From: Caulobacteraceae bacterium
Lineage (GTDB): Bacteria > Pseudomonadota > Alphaproteobacteria > Caulobacterales > Caulobacteraceae
Direction: 5' to 3'
NCBI GenBank assembly: GCA_025351125.1
Contig: JANXWN010000413.1
Coordinates: 1-9,957, forward strand
Length of the DNA: 9,957 nucleotides
The translations under genes and the position numbers were made by a program. Positions 1-8,506 of the stretch are shown here, piece by piece. Position 1 is the first letter of the stretch; every line of letters begins with the position of its first letter. Under the pieces are notes generated by a model that was not told the DNA's origin, made no database searches, and saw nothing but the letters and a program-made list of their open reading frames with translations.

Positions 1-1000
1 AACCAGCCGCGCCGGCGGCAAAGGTTAAGGCGTCCGTAGCGTCTTCAATCTTCTTGTCGGAATAGAGCTGGCCCGATTTGATCGGCAGAAGGCGCTGCAG
101 AATGTCAGCGTTCAGTTTTTTTACGTCGGCTTGCACTTTCATCTTACCGAAATGATATTTTACGCCCTCGTCGAGCGTGTAGGTGATGGCAAATCCGTTC
201 TTGCTGGGCTCAAGTTCAGCCACCGAAGAGATAATTCGGAAATCGTAGAAACCGCGGTTGCGATAATATTTTCGCAGTTGTTCACGGTCGTATTCAATTC
301 GATCGGGATCATAATTGTCGTTGGAAGCGAAAAATTTGTAAAAAGCGCTTTCCTTGGTCACCACGACGCCGCGCAGATCATTCGCGGAAAACTGCACATT
401 ACCCAGGAAATTGACGCGTGAAATACCGCTTTTGGGGCCTTCGTTTATCTCGAACACCAAATCGACGCGGCGCTGCGGAAGTTCAACAATTTTAGGCGTC
501 ACGGTTGCGGAAATTCGCCCCGACCGTCGATAAAGCTCAACGATCCGACCGACATCTTCGGTGACCTTGGCTTTGGTGAAGACGCCGCGAGGACGAATTT
601 GAATCTCGTCTTTAAGCTTGTCTTCCTTGAGGTTCGAATTGCCTTCGAAGAGGACCTGATTGATAATCGGATTTTCCACGACGCGAACCACCAAGTCGGT
701 GCCTTGCATGTCCATTTTGACGTCGGAAAACAAATCAGTTCGAAAAAGCGTCTTGAGCGCGGCGTCCACCCCGGCGGCATCGACCGATTGACCGGTTTGC
801 AGCGGCAGATAGGACAAAATTGTTTCGGGGTCGATTCGCTCGTTACCCTGCAGCACGATCCGACCGATCACGACACCTTGCTGCGCTTGGGCCAAAGCCG
901 AGCACGGCGTAACGAGCGCGGTTCCACACAACAGCGCCGTCAAACTGGATACCAACAGCGCCGCGCCGCGGGTGCGGGAACTTCTCATCGGATCAGCCAT
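1..1000 (-). CDS. bamA: Outer membrane protein assembly factor BamA (N-terminal part, cut by window edge)
   Basis: BamA is the Omp85-family core of the BAM complex, which folds and inserts beta-barrel proteins into the outer membrane. Only the first 333 residues are present; the rest of the POTRA region and the barrel lie beyond position 1. Residues 1-37 look like a signal peptide: a basic stretch near residues 6-11, a hydrophobic core around 13-30, and a likely cleavage after S-A-L-A (residue 37). POTRA repeats follow: the first begins near residue 43 with V-L-Q-G-N-E-R-I and T-I-L-S-Y-L, the second near 110 with V-L-F-E-G-N, the third near 185 with V-N-F-L-G-N and a later Y-Y-R-N-R-G-F-Y-D motif, and a fourth starts near 290. 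The start ATG at 1000 lies 15 bp after the rseP stop, and an AAGGCGA-like ribosome site overlaps that stop. An in-frame ATG four codons later is an alternative start. G+C is visibly lower than in hrpB. Identification is secure. Confidence 0.95.
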   Translation of the reverse strand, partial: MADPMRSSRTRGAALLVSSLTALLCGTALVTPCSALAQAQQGVVIGRIVLQGNERIDPETILSYLPLQTGQSVDAAGVDAALKTLFRTDLFSDVKMDMQGTDLVVRVVENPIINQVLFEGNSNLKEDKLKDEIQIRPRGVFTKAKVTEDVGRIVELYRRSGRISATVTPKIVELPQRRVDLVFEINEGPKSGISRVNFLGNVQFSANDLRGVVVTKESAFYKFFASNDNYDPDRIEYDREQLRKYYRNRGFYDFRIISSVAELEPSKNGFAITYTLDEGVKYHFGKMKVQADVKKLNADILQRLLPIKSGQLYSDKKIEDATDALTFAAGAAG

Positions 1001-1015
1001 AAACAGATGGTCGCC

Positions 1016-2224
1016 TTAAGAAAACAAGCTGCCGAGGAAGTGAAACGCACCCTGTCTACGAAGTTCGTTTAGATTCACGAACAACATCAGACCAACCAGG
1101 AGTGCAAAGCCCGCTCGGTATGCGACCGCTTGAACGGCTGCACGCGGAGGACGACGAACAACGAGTTCGTAGGCATAGAACATTAGATGCCCGCCGTCCA
1201 GGACGGGGATGGGCAGCAGGTTTAAAATGCCAACGCTCACAGACATCACGGCGGCCAATTGGATCACGATAAAAGCCGTCGCAACAAGCGGATTGATATG
1301 CGCGTCATGGGCCTCCAAAACCGCTTGTTGGGTCATGTCGCCTGACGCATGGGCGATGCCGACCACGCCGTGTAATTGGTCGAGCGCGACGTGACCGGTG
1401 ACGATCCGTCCCAGAAAAAATAGCGTCGTCTCGGTAATCTGCGCCGTTTTGACCCAGCCGCCTTGTGCCGCTTCGATGGGGTTGTAGCGCTTTACGGCGC
1501 CGCCACGCGCGGAAATACCCAATCGCCCGACGGTTTGATCGCCGCCGAACGGGCTTTTCACGTGGGCGGCGCCCGGCGTTACAACGAGATGGGTCAGGGA
1601 GACCCCGCGCCGGACCGTAAAATCTATGGGCGTGCCAGGTCGATATTGAACGTAGAACTGAATATCCTGAAACGAACCCATCGGTCGGCCGTCCGCGGCC
1701 GTCAGAACGTCTCCCGCCTTGAATCCCGCCAAAGCGGCCGCTCCTCCGGGCGTGACCGCATCAACCCTGGTTGCGGTGATAGGTTCGCCAAACACACCCA
1801 AAAAGATCGAAAACAACACGATCGCCAAGACAAAATTCGCCACCGGGCCCGCTACGACAATCGCCGCGCGCTGCCACAAAGGCTTGAAGGCAAGGTATTT
1901 TTTCTCGGCGCCGGCCCCTTCAGCCGCCATGATGTCCGAGCGCATTTGCGATAGGTCCGACTGGTCAGGCACGCTGGCGACATTGCTGTCGCCCGCAAAT
2001 TTGACATAGCCGCCCAACGGCAACCATCCGATGCGCCATTCGACACCCGATCGGTCTTTCCACGCCACGATGGCGCGACCAAATCCGATCGAGAAGCGAT
2101 CAATAGCTACGCCGCAGGCTCTGGCCACCCAAAAATGGCCCAATTCGTGAATGACCACGATCGTCATGATCACCAACAGGAACGGCGCCACCTTAATCAA
2201 AACAAACTGCAGAATGTCCGCCAT
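1016..2224 (-). CDS. rseP: Site-2 intramembrane zinc metalloprotease RseP (MmpA-like)
   Basis: This is an inner-membrane S2P-family protease. Family members cut membrane-embedded substrates: anti-sigma factor RseA in E. coli, PodJ for Caulobacter MmpA. The 402-residue protein has the zinc-binding H-E-L-G-H at residues 26-30 inside the first membrane segment. A conserved membrane-proximal block lies at about 113-134 (ending A-G-P-V-A-N-F), followed by one PDZ region at about 150-215. The second catalytic motif, N-L-L-P-I-P-V-L-D-G, is at 335-344, with D343 the expected third zinc ligand. A final hydrophobic segment spans about 370-385. E. coli RseP is longer and has two PDZ domains; a single PDZ and about 400 residues match the alphaproteobacterial form. 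The ATG at 2224 is preceded by AGGGAGA about 10 nt upstream, which fixes the start. It follows dxr by 36 bp and precedes bamA by 15 bp, as in most Proteobacteria. The actual substrate cannot be told from this sequence. Confidence 0.96.
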   Translation of the reverse strand: MADILQFVLIKVAPFLLVIMTIVVIHELGHFWVARACGVAIDRFSIGFGRAIVAWKDRSGVEWRIGWLPLGGYVKFAGDSNVASVPDQSDLSQMRSDIMAAEGAGAEKKYLAFKPLWQRAAIVVAGPVANFVLAIVLFSIFLGVFGEPITATRVDAVTPGGAAALAGFKAGDVLTAADGRPMGSFQDIQFYVQYRPGTPIDFTVRRGVSLTHLVVTPGAAHVKSPFGGDQTVGRLGISARGGAVKRYNPIEAAQGGWVKTAQITETTLFFLGRIVTGHVALDQLHGVVGIAHASGDMTQQAVLEAHDAHINPLVATAFIVIQLAAVMSVSVGILNLLPIPVLDGGHLMFYAYELVVRRPPRAAVQAVAYRAGFALLVGLMLFVNLNELRRQGAFHFLGSLFS

Positions 2225-2260
2225 GCGGCCAGGATCTCCCTAAGACAGACCGCCCTTGCC

Positions 2261-3439
2261 CTACAAACGCGACAGGACTTGGGCGGCGCCCCGTCTGGCT
2301 GACGCATCTATCATTAAAGCTTGGTAAACCGCATCGTTATGATCGCTGGCGCCGAGTTCGCCGACCGTGTTCATCGCTTCGATCGTGCGGTCGACAATTC
2401 TCGCAATATCAAGGAATCCGATAGCTCCCGCCAGAAATGCCGCCACGGCCACTTCATTGGCGGCGTTCATCGCCGCCGGCGCGCCGCCGCCGGAATTCAA
2501 GCACTCTCGGGCAATACGCAGCGCGGGAAAACGCTCCTCATCCGGCGCCTCGAAGGTTAGCGATCCGACGGCCGCGAGATCGAGTTTCGGAGCGGACCAC
2601 GCCAGGCGCAACGGCCACGCCCAGGCGCACGCGATCGGGGTGCGCATGTCTGGACAACCTAACTGCGCCAGTGTCGAACCGTCTTTATATTCAACCAGGC
2701 TGTGAATGATCGACTGCGGGTGAATGATAACGTCGACTCGTTCGGACGGCATGGCGAACAAGTAGGCCGCCTCAATCATCTCGAGGCCCTTGTTCATCAT
2801 CGTGGCCGAATCGATCGAAATTTTCGGACCCATGTCCCAATTCGGGTGCGCGAGCGCCTGTTCGCGCGTGACTGTCGCCATCGCATCGCGACTAAAGTCA
2901 CGGAACGGCCCTCCCGATGCGGTCAGGATCAGGCGCAGAACCTTGTCGGCATTGGCGGGCTCAAGAACCTGAAATATCGCCGAATGCTCGGAATCAACCG
3001 GGATAATCGTTCCGCCCGACGCTTTGGAAATCGCCAGCAAGGCCGGACCCGCGCAGACCAGGCTTTCCTTATTGGCCAATCCGATCGTCGATCCTGCCTT
3101 CGCGGCGGCCAGAGTCGGGGCTAGTCCCGCGGCGCCGACGATCGCCGACATTACCCAGTCAGCGTGATCTTGGGCGCAAGCTTCAACCGCCGCCGGCCCC
3201 GCGCCCGCCTCCACCCCAGAGCCCGCCAACCGCGCCTTCAATTCCTCATATTTTGTCTCGTCGGCGATGATCGCGCGCTGCGGTCGCCATTTCAGCGCCT
3301 GTTGTGCGAGCGCCTCGACTTTCGTGCCTGCCGTGAGCGCGATAAGGTCTATCGACGCGTCGACTTGAGCCAGGAGGTCAAGCGTTGAGACCCCGACCGA
3401 CCCGGTTGATCCCAAAATCACCACACGACGGGACGTCAT
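2261..3439 (-). CDS. dxr: 1-deoxy-D-xylulose 5-phosphate reductoisomerase
   Basis: Dxr (IspC) converts 1-deoxy-D-xylulose 5-phosphate to 2-C-methyl-D-erythritol 4-phosphate with NADPH, the first committed step of the non-mevalonate isoprenoid pathway in the cytosol. The 392-residue protein has the family's usual length. The NADPH-binding G-S-T-G-S-V-G is at residues 10-16 and A-N-K-E-S-L at 122-127. The metal-binding V-D-S-E-H-S-A is at 148-154 (D149, E151). The S-G-G-P-F-R-D flexible-loop region is near 175-181, M-N-K-G-L-E at 215-220 (metal ligand E220), and the conserved H-P-Q-S-I-I-H near 240. The ATG at 3439 shares its A with the cdsA stop (TGATG), so translation is probably coupled. The open frame continues about 98 codons upstream into cdsA, but that part lies antiparallel to nothing known, overlaps CdsA coding sequence and has no family similarity, so it was excluded. 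The product probably feeds UppS, encoded two genes upstream, through isopentenyl diphosphate. Confidence 0.97.
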   Translation of the reverse strand: MTSRRVVILGSTGSVGVSTLDLLAQVDASIDLIALTAGTKVEALAQQALKWRPQRAIIADETKYEELKARLAGSGVEAGAGPAAVEACAQDHADWVMSAIVGAAGLAPTLAAAKAGSTIGLANKESLVCAGPALLAISKASGGTIIPVDSEHSAIFQVLEPANADKVLRLILTASGGPFRDFSRDAMATVTREQALAHPNWDMGPKISIDSATMMNKGLEMIEAAYLFAMPSERVDVIIHPQSIIHSLVEYKDGSTLAQLGCPDMRTPIACAWAWPLRLAWSAPKLDLAAVGSLTFEAPDEERFPALRIARECLNSGGGAPAAMNAANEVAVAAFLAGAIGFLDIARIVDRTIEAMNTVGELGASDHNDAVYQALMIDASARRGAAQVLSRL

Positions 3440-4284
3440 CAATGAGCCCAACCCCAATGGACCACTAATCGCGCCAAAGCGAAGACCATCACCGCGAACA
3501 TTAAACCGTCGACACGGTCCAGCAATCCGCCGTGCCCGGGGATCAGATCGCCAGAGTCTTTGACGCCGAAACGTCGTTTTAAAACCGACTCCCAAAGATC
3601 GCCCGCCATAGTTGCTAAACCTCCGAACAAGCCAATAAACCCCGCGCCAATCAGCGATAACTTCATCGACCAAGCCGCGACGGCGACCGAGGCGATCACG
3701 GAAGCGGCAAGTCCGCCGAAAAATCCGGTCCACGTCTTATTAGGCGAAAATTTTGGCCAAAGCTTAGGACCTTTCAACGCGTTTCCAACCAAAAACGCGC
3801 CGATATCGGCCGCCCAGGTTACGGCGAACAGCATCAGCGTCCAACCAGGTCCTTGCGCGGTTTCGATCAGCCACATCAGGACGAGGCACGCGGGTGCGAT
3901 ATAAAATACCCCGTAGGCGCCGTCGATCGCGTGCGCAGCGTGTCGCCGGGTTGCGCCGACAACGCCCAACGCGCCCAGAACCACGCCCAGCCAAGCCAAC
4001 CCGTATCGACCCGTGAAGGCCAGACAAATCACCACGATGACGGCGGCGGAGGTTGCTATCGCGGCGCTGCGGGCGGCGTGGGGCGTGGCCATTGACGCCC
4101 ATTCCATCGACAGCAGCACGCCCCCGACGCAAACCATCAGCAAAAACGGCAGGCGCCATAACGGGGCCGGCCAGCCGAACGCCCAAACAGCCCATAGCGC
4201 CGAAGACGCGAGAATGACCGCCGAAGTCGCCCGCGCGGCGAAATTTTTCCAATCAAAGGTTTTAGCTTGCGGCAAGAATGTCAT
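3439..4284 (-). CDS. cdsA: Phosphatidate cytidylyltransferase (CDP-diacylglycerol synthase)
   Basis: CdsA joins phosphatidic acid and CTP to give CDP-diacylglycerol, the branch point for bacterial phospholipids, in the inner membrane. The 281-residue protein is strongly hydrophobic, with about eight likely membrane segments. The cytidylyltransferase signature is intact at residues 233-259: S233, K236-R237, K242-D243, then H-G-G at 251-253 and D-R-V-D at 256-259. The conserved S-P-N-K-T-W is at 180-185. I placed the start at the ATG at 4284, 23 nt inside the end of uppS, with a weak GGCGGCG ribosome site. An in-frame TTG at 4302 would add six residues and is less likely. The 1-nt overlap with dxr and the overlap with uppS point to translational coupling within one operon. 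The family is certain; only the exact start is open. Confidence 0.95.
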   Translation of the reverse strand: MTFLPQAKTFDWKNFAARATSAVILASSALWAVWAFGWPAPLWRLPFLLMVCVGGVLLSMEWASMATPHAARSAAIATSAAVIVVICLAFTGRYGLAWLGVVLGALGVVGATRRHAAHAIDGAYGVFYIAPACLVLMWLIETAQGPGWTLMLFAVTWAADIGAFLVGNALKGPKLWPKFSPNKTWTGFFGGLAASVIASVAVAAWSMKLSLIGAGFIGLFGGLATMAGDLWESVLKRRFGVKDSGDLIPGHGGLLDRVDGLMFAVMVFALARLVVHWGWAH

Positions 4285-5041
4285 CGATGGCGACGCCGCC
4301 AAATCGTCGTTGTCGGGTTTGGTACTCGTCTATAGCGGACCGCAAATGATCGGGCCCGTAATCGGGCCAGTAGACGTCCTGAAAAACCAGCTCGGCGTAG
4401 GCACATTCCCATAGCAAAAAATTTGACAGGCGACGTTCGCCGCTAGTGCGAATAATCAAATCCGGCGACGGGACCGCGGCGGTGGAGAGGTAGCGCCCAA
4501 ACAGCGGCTCGGTCAGATCGTCTGAACCGGACTCACCCTTTTCCACGGCCGCCGCAAATCGTTTCGCGGCATCGACAATGTCGGCACGACCGCCATAGTT
4601 AAAGGCGACTTGCAGGTGAAATTTATCATTGTGCGCCGTCCGCGCCTCGGCGCTTTCGACAATGTCCAAAATGTCCTGCGCCAAGCCGGTGCGTCGCCCG
4701 ACAATCCGCACCCTCACGCCGTCTCTGGCCAGCCGGCTAAGATCGCTATGAAAATAAGCCTTGAGCAGCCCCATTAATTCCGAGACTTCATGGGAGGGTC
4801 GGTTCCAATTTTCAGTGGAAAACCCGAACACCGTCAGACGTTTAATATTTAACCCCGCCGCGCCTTCAACGGTGCGTCGTAAGGCGGCCACCCCGGCCCG
4901 GTGTCCCATCGAACGCGGCAAACCCCGCTGTTTGGCCCACCGCCCGTTACCGTCCATAATGATCGCGACATGGAGACCCGAGGCGTCTCGCGGGTTGGCC
5001 CGTGACGCTATGGTGTCTCGCATGTCTGTCACGGGCGACAT
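4262..5041 (-). CDS. uppS: Di-trans,poly-cis-undecaprenyl diphosphate synthase
   Basis: UppS adds isopentenyl units in cis to farnesyl diphosphate to make undecaprenyl diphosphate, the lipid carrier for peptidoglycan and other envelope polymers. The 259-residue protein is of usual size. The catalytic block I-I-M-D-G-N-G-R-W-A is at residues 27-36 with the essential aspartate at D30. F-S-T-E-N-W-N-R-P follows at about 74-82 and F-N-Y-G-G-R at 147-152. The diphosphate-binding R-T-S-G-E is at 198-202, then R-L-S-N-F near 204-208 and A-Y-A-E-L near 214-218, with E217 a likely magnesium ligand. The ATG at 5041 has an AGAGAGG ribosome site about 6 nt upstream; another ATG lies six codons in. The gap from frr is 41 bp. 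Its 3' end overlaps cdsA by 23 nt. Confidence 0.97.
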   Translation of the reverse strand: MSPVTDMRDTIASRANPRDASGLHVAIIMDGNGRWAKQRGLPRSMGHRAGVAALRRTVEGAAGLNIKRLTVFGFSTENWNRPSHEVSELMGLLKAYFHSDLSRLARDGVRVRIVGRRTGLAQDILDIVESAEARTAHNDKFHLQVAFNYGGRADIVDAAKRFAAAVEKGESGSDDLTEPLFGRYLSTAAVPSPDLIIRTSGERRLSNFLLWECAYAELVFQDVYWPDYGPDHLRSAIDEYQTRQRRFGGVAIDDILAAS

Positions 5042-5082
5042 GACCGACCTCTCTATGCCGCCGAATCCGGAAATCGGATCAT

Positions 5083-5649
5083 CTAAACCTGCATGATTTC
5101 TTGTTCTTTGGTTTTGAGCAGGTCGTCAATGCGGCGCACCGCCTCGTCGGTTATCTTTTGCACGTCCGCTTCTAAACGTTTTTGTTCATCCTGACTGATG
5201 ACGGCGTCCTTTTCGGCTTTGCGCAGATCGTCCATTGCCTCGCGGCGCACATTACGGGCTGCGATTTTTTGCTGCTCGGCGTATTTCCCAGCGAGTTTGG
5301 CGAGATCGCGGCGTCGCTCTTCTGTTAGCGGCGGGACTGGAATGCGAAGATTCTGCCCCTCGACCACTGGATTTAAGCCAAGGCCGGCATTGCGGATCGC
5401 TTTTTCTACCGACACCACCAGCGCTTTGTCATAAATGCTGACGGTGATTGACCGCGGTTCCGGAACGGAAACCGACCCGAGTTGGTTGATCGCCATCCGC
5501 GATCCATAAGCTTCGACGTGGACCTGATCGAGCAGACCGGCAGACGCTCGGCCGGTGCGCAGTGAGCCGAACTCCTCTTTTAAAGCCAGAACAGCCTTGT
5601 CCATGCGGTCGCGATAGCGCGCTACGTCTGGTTTTTCGGCCGTAGCCAT
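5083..5649 (-). CDS. frr: Ribosome recycling factor
   Basis: RRF works with EF-G to split the post-termination ribosome so that its subunits can be reused. The protein has 188 residues, close to the usual 185. The N-terminal helix carries the conserved L-R-T-G-R-A (30-35), followed by the domain II region with Y-G-S near 48-50 and V-P-E-P-R near 62-66. R-I-P-V-P-P-L-T-E-E-R-R starts near 102, and the functionally important R-N-V-R-R block is at 132-136. The C-terminal helix is charged and ends in K-E-Q-E-I-M-Q-V, as in E. coli RRF (K-E-A-E-L-M-Q-F). The ATG at 5649 is preceded by AAGGGGAGA at good spacing, the strongest ribosome site in the window. It lies 22 bp after pyrH, the usual partner arrangement, and is probably co-transcribed with it. 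Confidence 0.98.
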   Translation of the reverse strand: MATAEKPDVARYRDRMDKAVLALKEEFGSLRTGRASAGLLDQVHVEAYGSRMAINQLGSVSVPEPRSITVSIYDKALVVSVEKAIRNAGLGLNPVVEGQNLRIPVPPLTEERRRDLAKLAGKYAEQQKIAARNVRREAMDDLRKAEKDAVISQDEQKRLEADVQKITDEAVRRIDDLLKTKEQEIMQV

Positions 5650-5671
5650 CGAGATTTCTCCCCTTACTTGA

Positions 5672-6409
5672 TCAGACGGGACCCTTAAGGTCGCTGATCG
5701 TCGTGTAAACCCCGGCGCCGCTCAAAATTTTCAACAAATTACCCCGTTCGCGGATTGAAAACACGACGATCGGGATATGGTTGTCGCGCATCAGGCTTAC
5801 CGCCGAGGTATCCATCACGCGCAGGTTTTTTGACAGCACGTCCTGATAGCTTACGTGACCGTAGCGCGTCGCCCCCGGCTCGGTTTTGGGATCGGCGGTA
5901 TAAACACCATCGACGCTGGTGCCCTTAAACAGGGCATCGCAGCCCATTTCCGCGGCGCGCAACGCCGCGGGCGTGTCCGTGGTGAAATAGGGAGCGCCAA
6001 GACCGGCGGCGAAGATCACAACGCGTCCCTTTTCTAAATGCCGCAAGGCACGGCGTCGAATATAGGGTTCGCAAACCGCTTCCATCGGAATTGCCGACTG
6101 TACTCGCGTATCGACGCCACGTCGCTCCAAGGCGCTTTGGATCGCCAAAGCGTTCATGACCGTCGCCAGCATTCCCATATAGTCGGCGCTAACCCGTTCC
6201 ATCCCCTTGCCCGCCAGAGCGACCCCGCGGAAAATATTGCCCGCGCCCACGACCAAACAGAGTTCGAAACCCGCCGCGACGACCGAGGCGATATCTTCTG
6301 CTACAGCGTCGAGCGTCGCCGGATCGATCCCAAACGGCGCATCCCCCATCAAGACCTCGCCGGAGACCTTTAACAGGATGCGTTTGTAAGGGGGATCAGG
6401 CTGCGACAT
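5672..6409 (-). CDS. pyrH: Uridylate kinase (UMP kinase)
   Basis: PyrH phosphorylates UMP to UDP using ATP, a pyrimidine-nucleotide step specific to bacteria; the family belongs to the amino-acid-kinase fold and acts as a cytosolic hexamer. The 245-residue protein has L-L-K-V-S-G-E at 12-18 (ATP site), N-I-F-R-G at 58-62 with R61, D76 in A-D-Y-M-G-M-L-A, and D-G-V-Y-T-A-D-P at 167-174. Three residues differ from the usual pattern, all at positions that bind UMP in the E. coli enzyme: A56 instead of Gly (G-A-G-N), and L137 and A139 instead of Thr and Asn in the G-T-G-N-P loop. The rest of that loop (P-Y-F-T-T-D) is kept. The ATG at 6409 has GGAG about 6 nt upstream. A 171-bp gap separates it from tsf, so it may have a promoter of its own. 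The identification is firm. Confidence 0.96.
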   Translation of the reverse strand: MSQPDPPYKRILLKVSGEVLMGDAPFGIDPATLDAVAEDIASVVAAGFELCLVVGAGNIFRGVALAGKGMERVSADYMGMLATVMNALAIQSALERRGVDTRVQSAIPMEAVCEPYIRRRALRHLEKGRVVIFAAGLGAPYFTTDTPAALRAAEMGCDALFKGTSVDGVYTADPKTEPGATRYGHVSYQDVLSKNLRVMDTSAVSLMRDNHIPIVVFSIRERGNLLKILSGAGVYTTISDLKGPV

Positions 6410-6580
6410 CGGCGCTCCATCGACTCAAGTGGCGCACTATAAACCAAGCCGTGCGGGCTTGCGCCAGTCGGATACGTGACGCCCTGACGGTTTTCGTCGC
6501 TTCCTCTCAGATCGAGCCGGACCTTCGACAGCCAGAAACCCTACCTGCGGACAAGACGCCCACCCTTTTCGGGCCTCAAC
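6410..6580 (-). other. tsf-pyrH intergenic spacer with hairpin and possible -10 element
   Basis: This 171-bp gap is the longest inside the operon and has no coding sequence that I can support. On the coding strand a perfect 6-bp hairpin, CAAGCC-CGCAC-GGCTTG (6445-6461), is followed directly by GGTTTATAGT. The TATAGT at 6436-6441 resembles a sigma70 -10 box about 27 nt before the pyrH ATG, but at 17-bp spacing the -35 position reads GCGCAA, a poor match. The hairpin plus short T-rich tail could equally be a weak terminator or attenuator. A small C-C-C/G-G-G hairpin lies just after the tsf stop. E. coli also has regulated transcription between tsf and pyrH, which makes a control site plausible, but nothing here proves one. 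Confidence 0.35.
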
Positions 6581-7522
6581 CTATCCGCCGGTCATGGCCG
6601 CGACTTCGGCGGCGAAGTCCCCGGCGTTTTTGTCAATGCCTTCGCCCAAGGCGAGGCGCACGAAACCCGATACCTTCACCGGCGAACCAAGCGTTTTGGC
6701 AGTTTGCGCCACCAACTCCTCAATGGTCATGCTCGCATCACGCACATAGGTTTGCTTGAGGAGGACCGCCTCTTCATAGAACTTGCGGATCCGCCCTTCG
6801 ACCATTTTTTCCGCCACGGCGGGAGGTTTGCCGGACTCGATGGCTTGCTCGGTGAAGATCGCGCGTTCCCGCACCACGGCCGCCGGATCTAGATCGTCGA
6901 CCGATAGCGACTGTGGGGAGGTCGCCGCGACGTGCAACGCGATATTGCGGCCCAAATCGCGTAGGGTCTCTTGGTCGCCCGCGCCTTCGACCGCGACGAG
7001 TACGCCTATCCGGCCCAGGTCCGGGGCGCCGGGAACCGCGCCGTGCACGTAGGCGCCAACCGCGCCCTGCGCAACGGCGAAGCAGGCAGATCGACGCAGC
7101 ACCATATTTTCGCCGATGGTGGCGATCAGGTTGGTAATCATGGCGCTGATTGTTTCGCCGCCCACCACCGTTTCGGCACGCAATGCTTCGACATTGCCAT
7201 CAACCGTTAAGGCCGCGGCCGCGATCTTGCGCGCCGTGGCCTGGAAACCGTCGTTGCGGGCGACGAAGTCGGTTTCCGCGTTCAGTTCGATGACGGCGGC
7301 GGTCATGCCCACGCCATCGCTGCGCGTGGCGAGAGCGACGACGCCTTCGGCGGCGACGCGGTCGGCCTTCTTGGCGGCCTTAGAAAGGCCCTTGGTGCGC
7401 AGCCAATCGACGGCGGCTTCCATATCGCCGGCCGTTTCCTGCAAGGCCTTTTTGCAGTCCATCATGCCAACGCCAGATTTATCGCGCAGGGCTTTGACGA
7501 GCGCCGCGGTGATCTCGGCCAT
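6581..7522 (-). CDS. tsf: Translation elongation factor Ts
   Basis: EF-Ts is the nucleotide exchange factor that releases GDP from EF-Tu. The protein has 313 residues, within the normal range for the two-subdomain core form. The N-terminal UBA-like domain covers about residues 1-45 and contains the G-M-M-D-C-K-K-A-L motif at 19-27. The EF-Tu-contacting T-D-F-V-A is at 84-88. The core subdomains follow, including a conserved [10 protein letters not shown] stretch near 187-196. A coiled-coil-like insertion covers roughly 225-260 (K-M-V-E-G-R region), and the C-terminal helix ends near 313. The ATG at 7522 follows a GGAGAT ribosome site by about 6-8 nt. It lies 41 bp after rpsB, the near-universal bacterial arrangement, and is probably expressed from the same promoter. 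Confidence 0.98.
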   Translation of the reverse strand: MAEITAALVKALRDKSGVGMMDCKKALQETAGDMEAAVDWLRTKGLSKAAKKADRVAAEGVVALATRSDGVGMTAAVIELNAETDFVARNDGFQATARKIAAAALTVDGNVEALRAETVVGGETISAMITNLIATIGENMVLRRSACFAVAQGAVGAYVHGAVPGAPDLGRIGVLVAVEGAGDQETLRDLGRNIALHVAATSPQSLSVDDLDPAAVVRERAIFTEQAIESGKPPAVAEKMVEGRIRKFYEEAVLLKQTYVRDASMTIEELVAQTAKTLGSPVKVSGFVRLALGEGIDKNAGDFAAEVAAMTGG

Positions 7523-7563
7523 AGCAGTATCTCCGGTCTAAACGAATATCAAAAGGCGAAGGA

Positions 7564-8490
7564 TCAACCTTCGGCGACAACCTCGGCGGGGGCTGGTTCG
7601 CCGGCAGCCTCGGCGACGACCTCGGGCTCCGGCCCGACGGCGGCTTCGACGGGCACGCCCGTGAACGCCGCTTCCAGCTCCGGTTCCGGGGCGGCGGGCG
7701 CCTCAACCACCTCGGCGGGGGCCGGTCTGGCCGTGCTTTTGCGCAACGCCGGCTCGTCCGGTGCGATCTGAGCGCCGATATCCACCCCCATCGCCACTTG
7801 ACCTTCGGTCAAGCCGTCCAAAACCGCGTCGGCGATCAAATCGCAATACAACTGCAGCGCCCGCGCGGCGTCGTCGTTGCCGGGGATCGGGAAACTGATG
7901 CCGACCGGATCGCAATTGGTGTCGAGAATCGCCACCACTGGGATATTCAGCTTGCGCGCTTCCAGGATGGCTATGCCCTCCTTATTGGTGTCGATCACGA
8001 ACATTAGGTCGGGGATGCCGCCCATATCCTTGATGCCACCCAGCGCCAGTTCCAGCTTGTCGCGTTCGCGGTTAAGCTGCAGGAGCTCTTTTTTAGTGCG
8101 CCCCCCGGCTTCATGACTGTCCAACACCCCTTCTAGTTCGCGAAGACGAGCGATCGATCCGCTGATCGTGCGCCAATTCGTCAGGGTACCGCCAAGCCAA
8201 CGGTGATTGACATAGTACTGAGCGCAACGTTTAGCCGCCACGGCGACGGGGTCGGAGGCCTGACGCTTGGTGCCGACGAACAGCACCCGACCGCCGGATG
8301 CCGCGACTTCACGCACCTTGACCAAGGCTTGGTGCAAGAGGGGCATGGTCTGCGACAGATCGATAACGTGGATATTGGCGCGCGCGCCAAAGATGTAGCG
8401 TTCCATCTTCGGATTCCACCGGTGTGTTTGGTGGCCGAAGTGCGCGCCGGCTTCCAGAAGCTGACGCATAGTGAACTCGGGTAGTGCCAT
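7564..8490 (-). CDS. rpsB: 30S ribosomal protein S2 with long Ala/Pro/Glu C-terminal tail
   Basis: S2 sits on the back of the 30S subunit near the head-body junction and is needed for S1 binding. The conserved core fills residues 1 to about 240: A-G-A-H-F-G-H-Q-T at 14-22, W-N-P-K-M near 25-29, V-G-T-K-R-Q at 72-77, V-N-H-R-W-L-G-G at 94-101 and D-T-N-C-D-P at 190-195. The protein is 308 residues long against 241 in E. coli. The extra residues (about 245-308) are almost entirely Ala, Pro, Glu and Val, acidic and probably disordered, with the segment P-A-P-A-E-V-V appearing twice. The ATG at 8490 is preceded by GAAGGA about 10 nt upstream. The frame stays open 35 codons further, but that part coincides with a hairpin leader and has no S2 similarity. 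Expression is likely driven by the promoter at 8618-8646. Confidence 0.97.
   Translation of the reverse strand: MALPEFTMRQLLEAGAHFGHQTHRWNPKMERYIFGARANIHVIDLSQTMPLLHQALVKVREVAASGGRVLFVGTKRQASDPVAVAAKRCAQYYVNHRWLGGTLTNWRTISGSIARLRELEGVLDSHEAGGRTKKELLQLNRERDKLELALGGIKDMGGIPDLMFVIDTNKEGIAILEARKLNIPVVAILDTNCDPVGISFPIPGNDDAARALQLYCDLIADAVLDGLTEGQVAMGVDIGAQIAPDEPALRKSTARPAPAEVVEAPAAPEPELEAAFTGVPVEAAVGPEPEVVAEAAGEPAPAEVVAEG
7580..7726 (-). repeat. Short direct repeat inside the rpsB tail
   Basis: Two 18-bp copies, 7580-7597 and 7709-7726, differ at one base (acctcggcgggggc followed by tggt or cggt on the plus strand). They encode the two P-A-P-A-E-V-V segments of the S2 tail. This is consistent with the tail having grown by internal duplication, although simple Ala/Pro/Glu codon bias could also produce such similarity. 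Confidence 0.5.
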
Positions 8491-8506
8491 GAACCTGTTT
8501 TCCTTC

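Noticed and set aside
499..1072. Open frames on both strands within bamA (599-1072 plus, 499-780 minus)
   Set aside because: They lie out of frame with the continuous BamA reading frame, which shows a signal peptide and POTRA motifs. Their compositions are those of shadow frames.
3440..3733. 98-codon N-terminal extension of the dxr frame
   Set aside because: It overlaps cdsA coding sequence in another frame, is rich in Arg and Gly as expected of a shadow frame, and the conserved Dxr N-terminus (start of the G-S-T-G-S-V-G fold) begins at the ATG at 3439.
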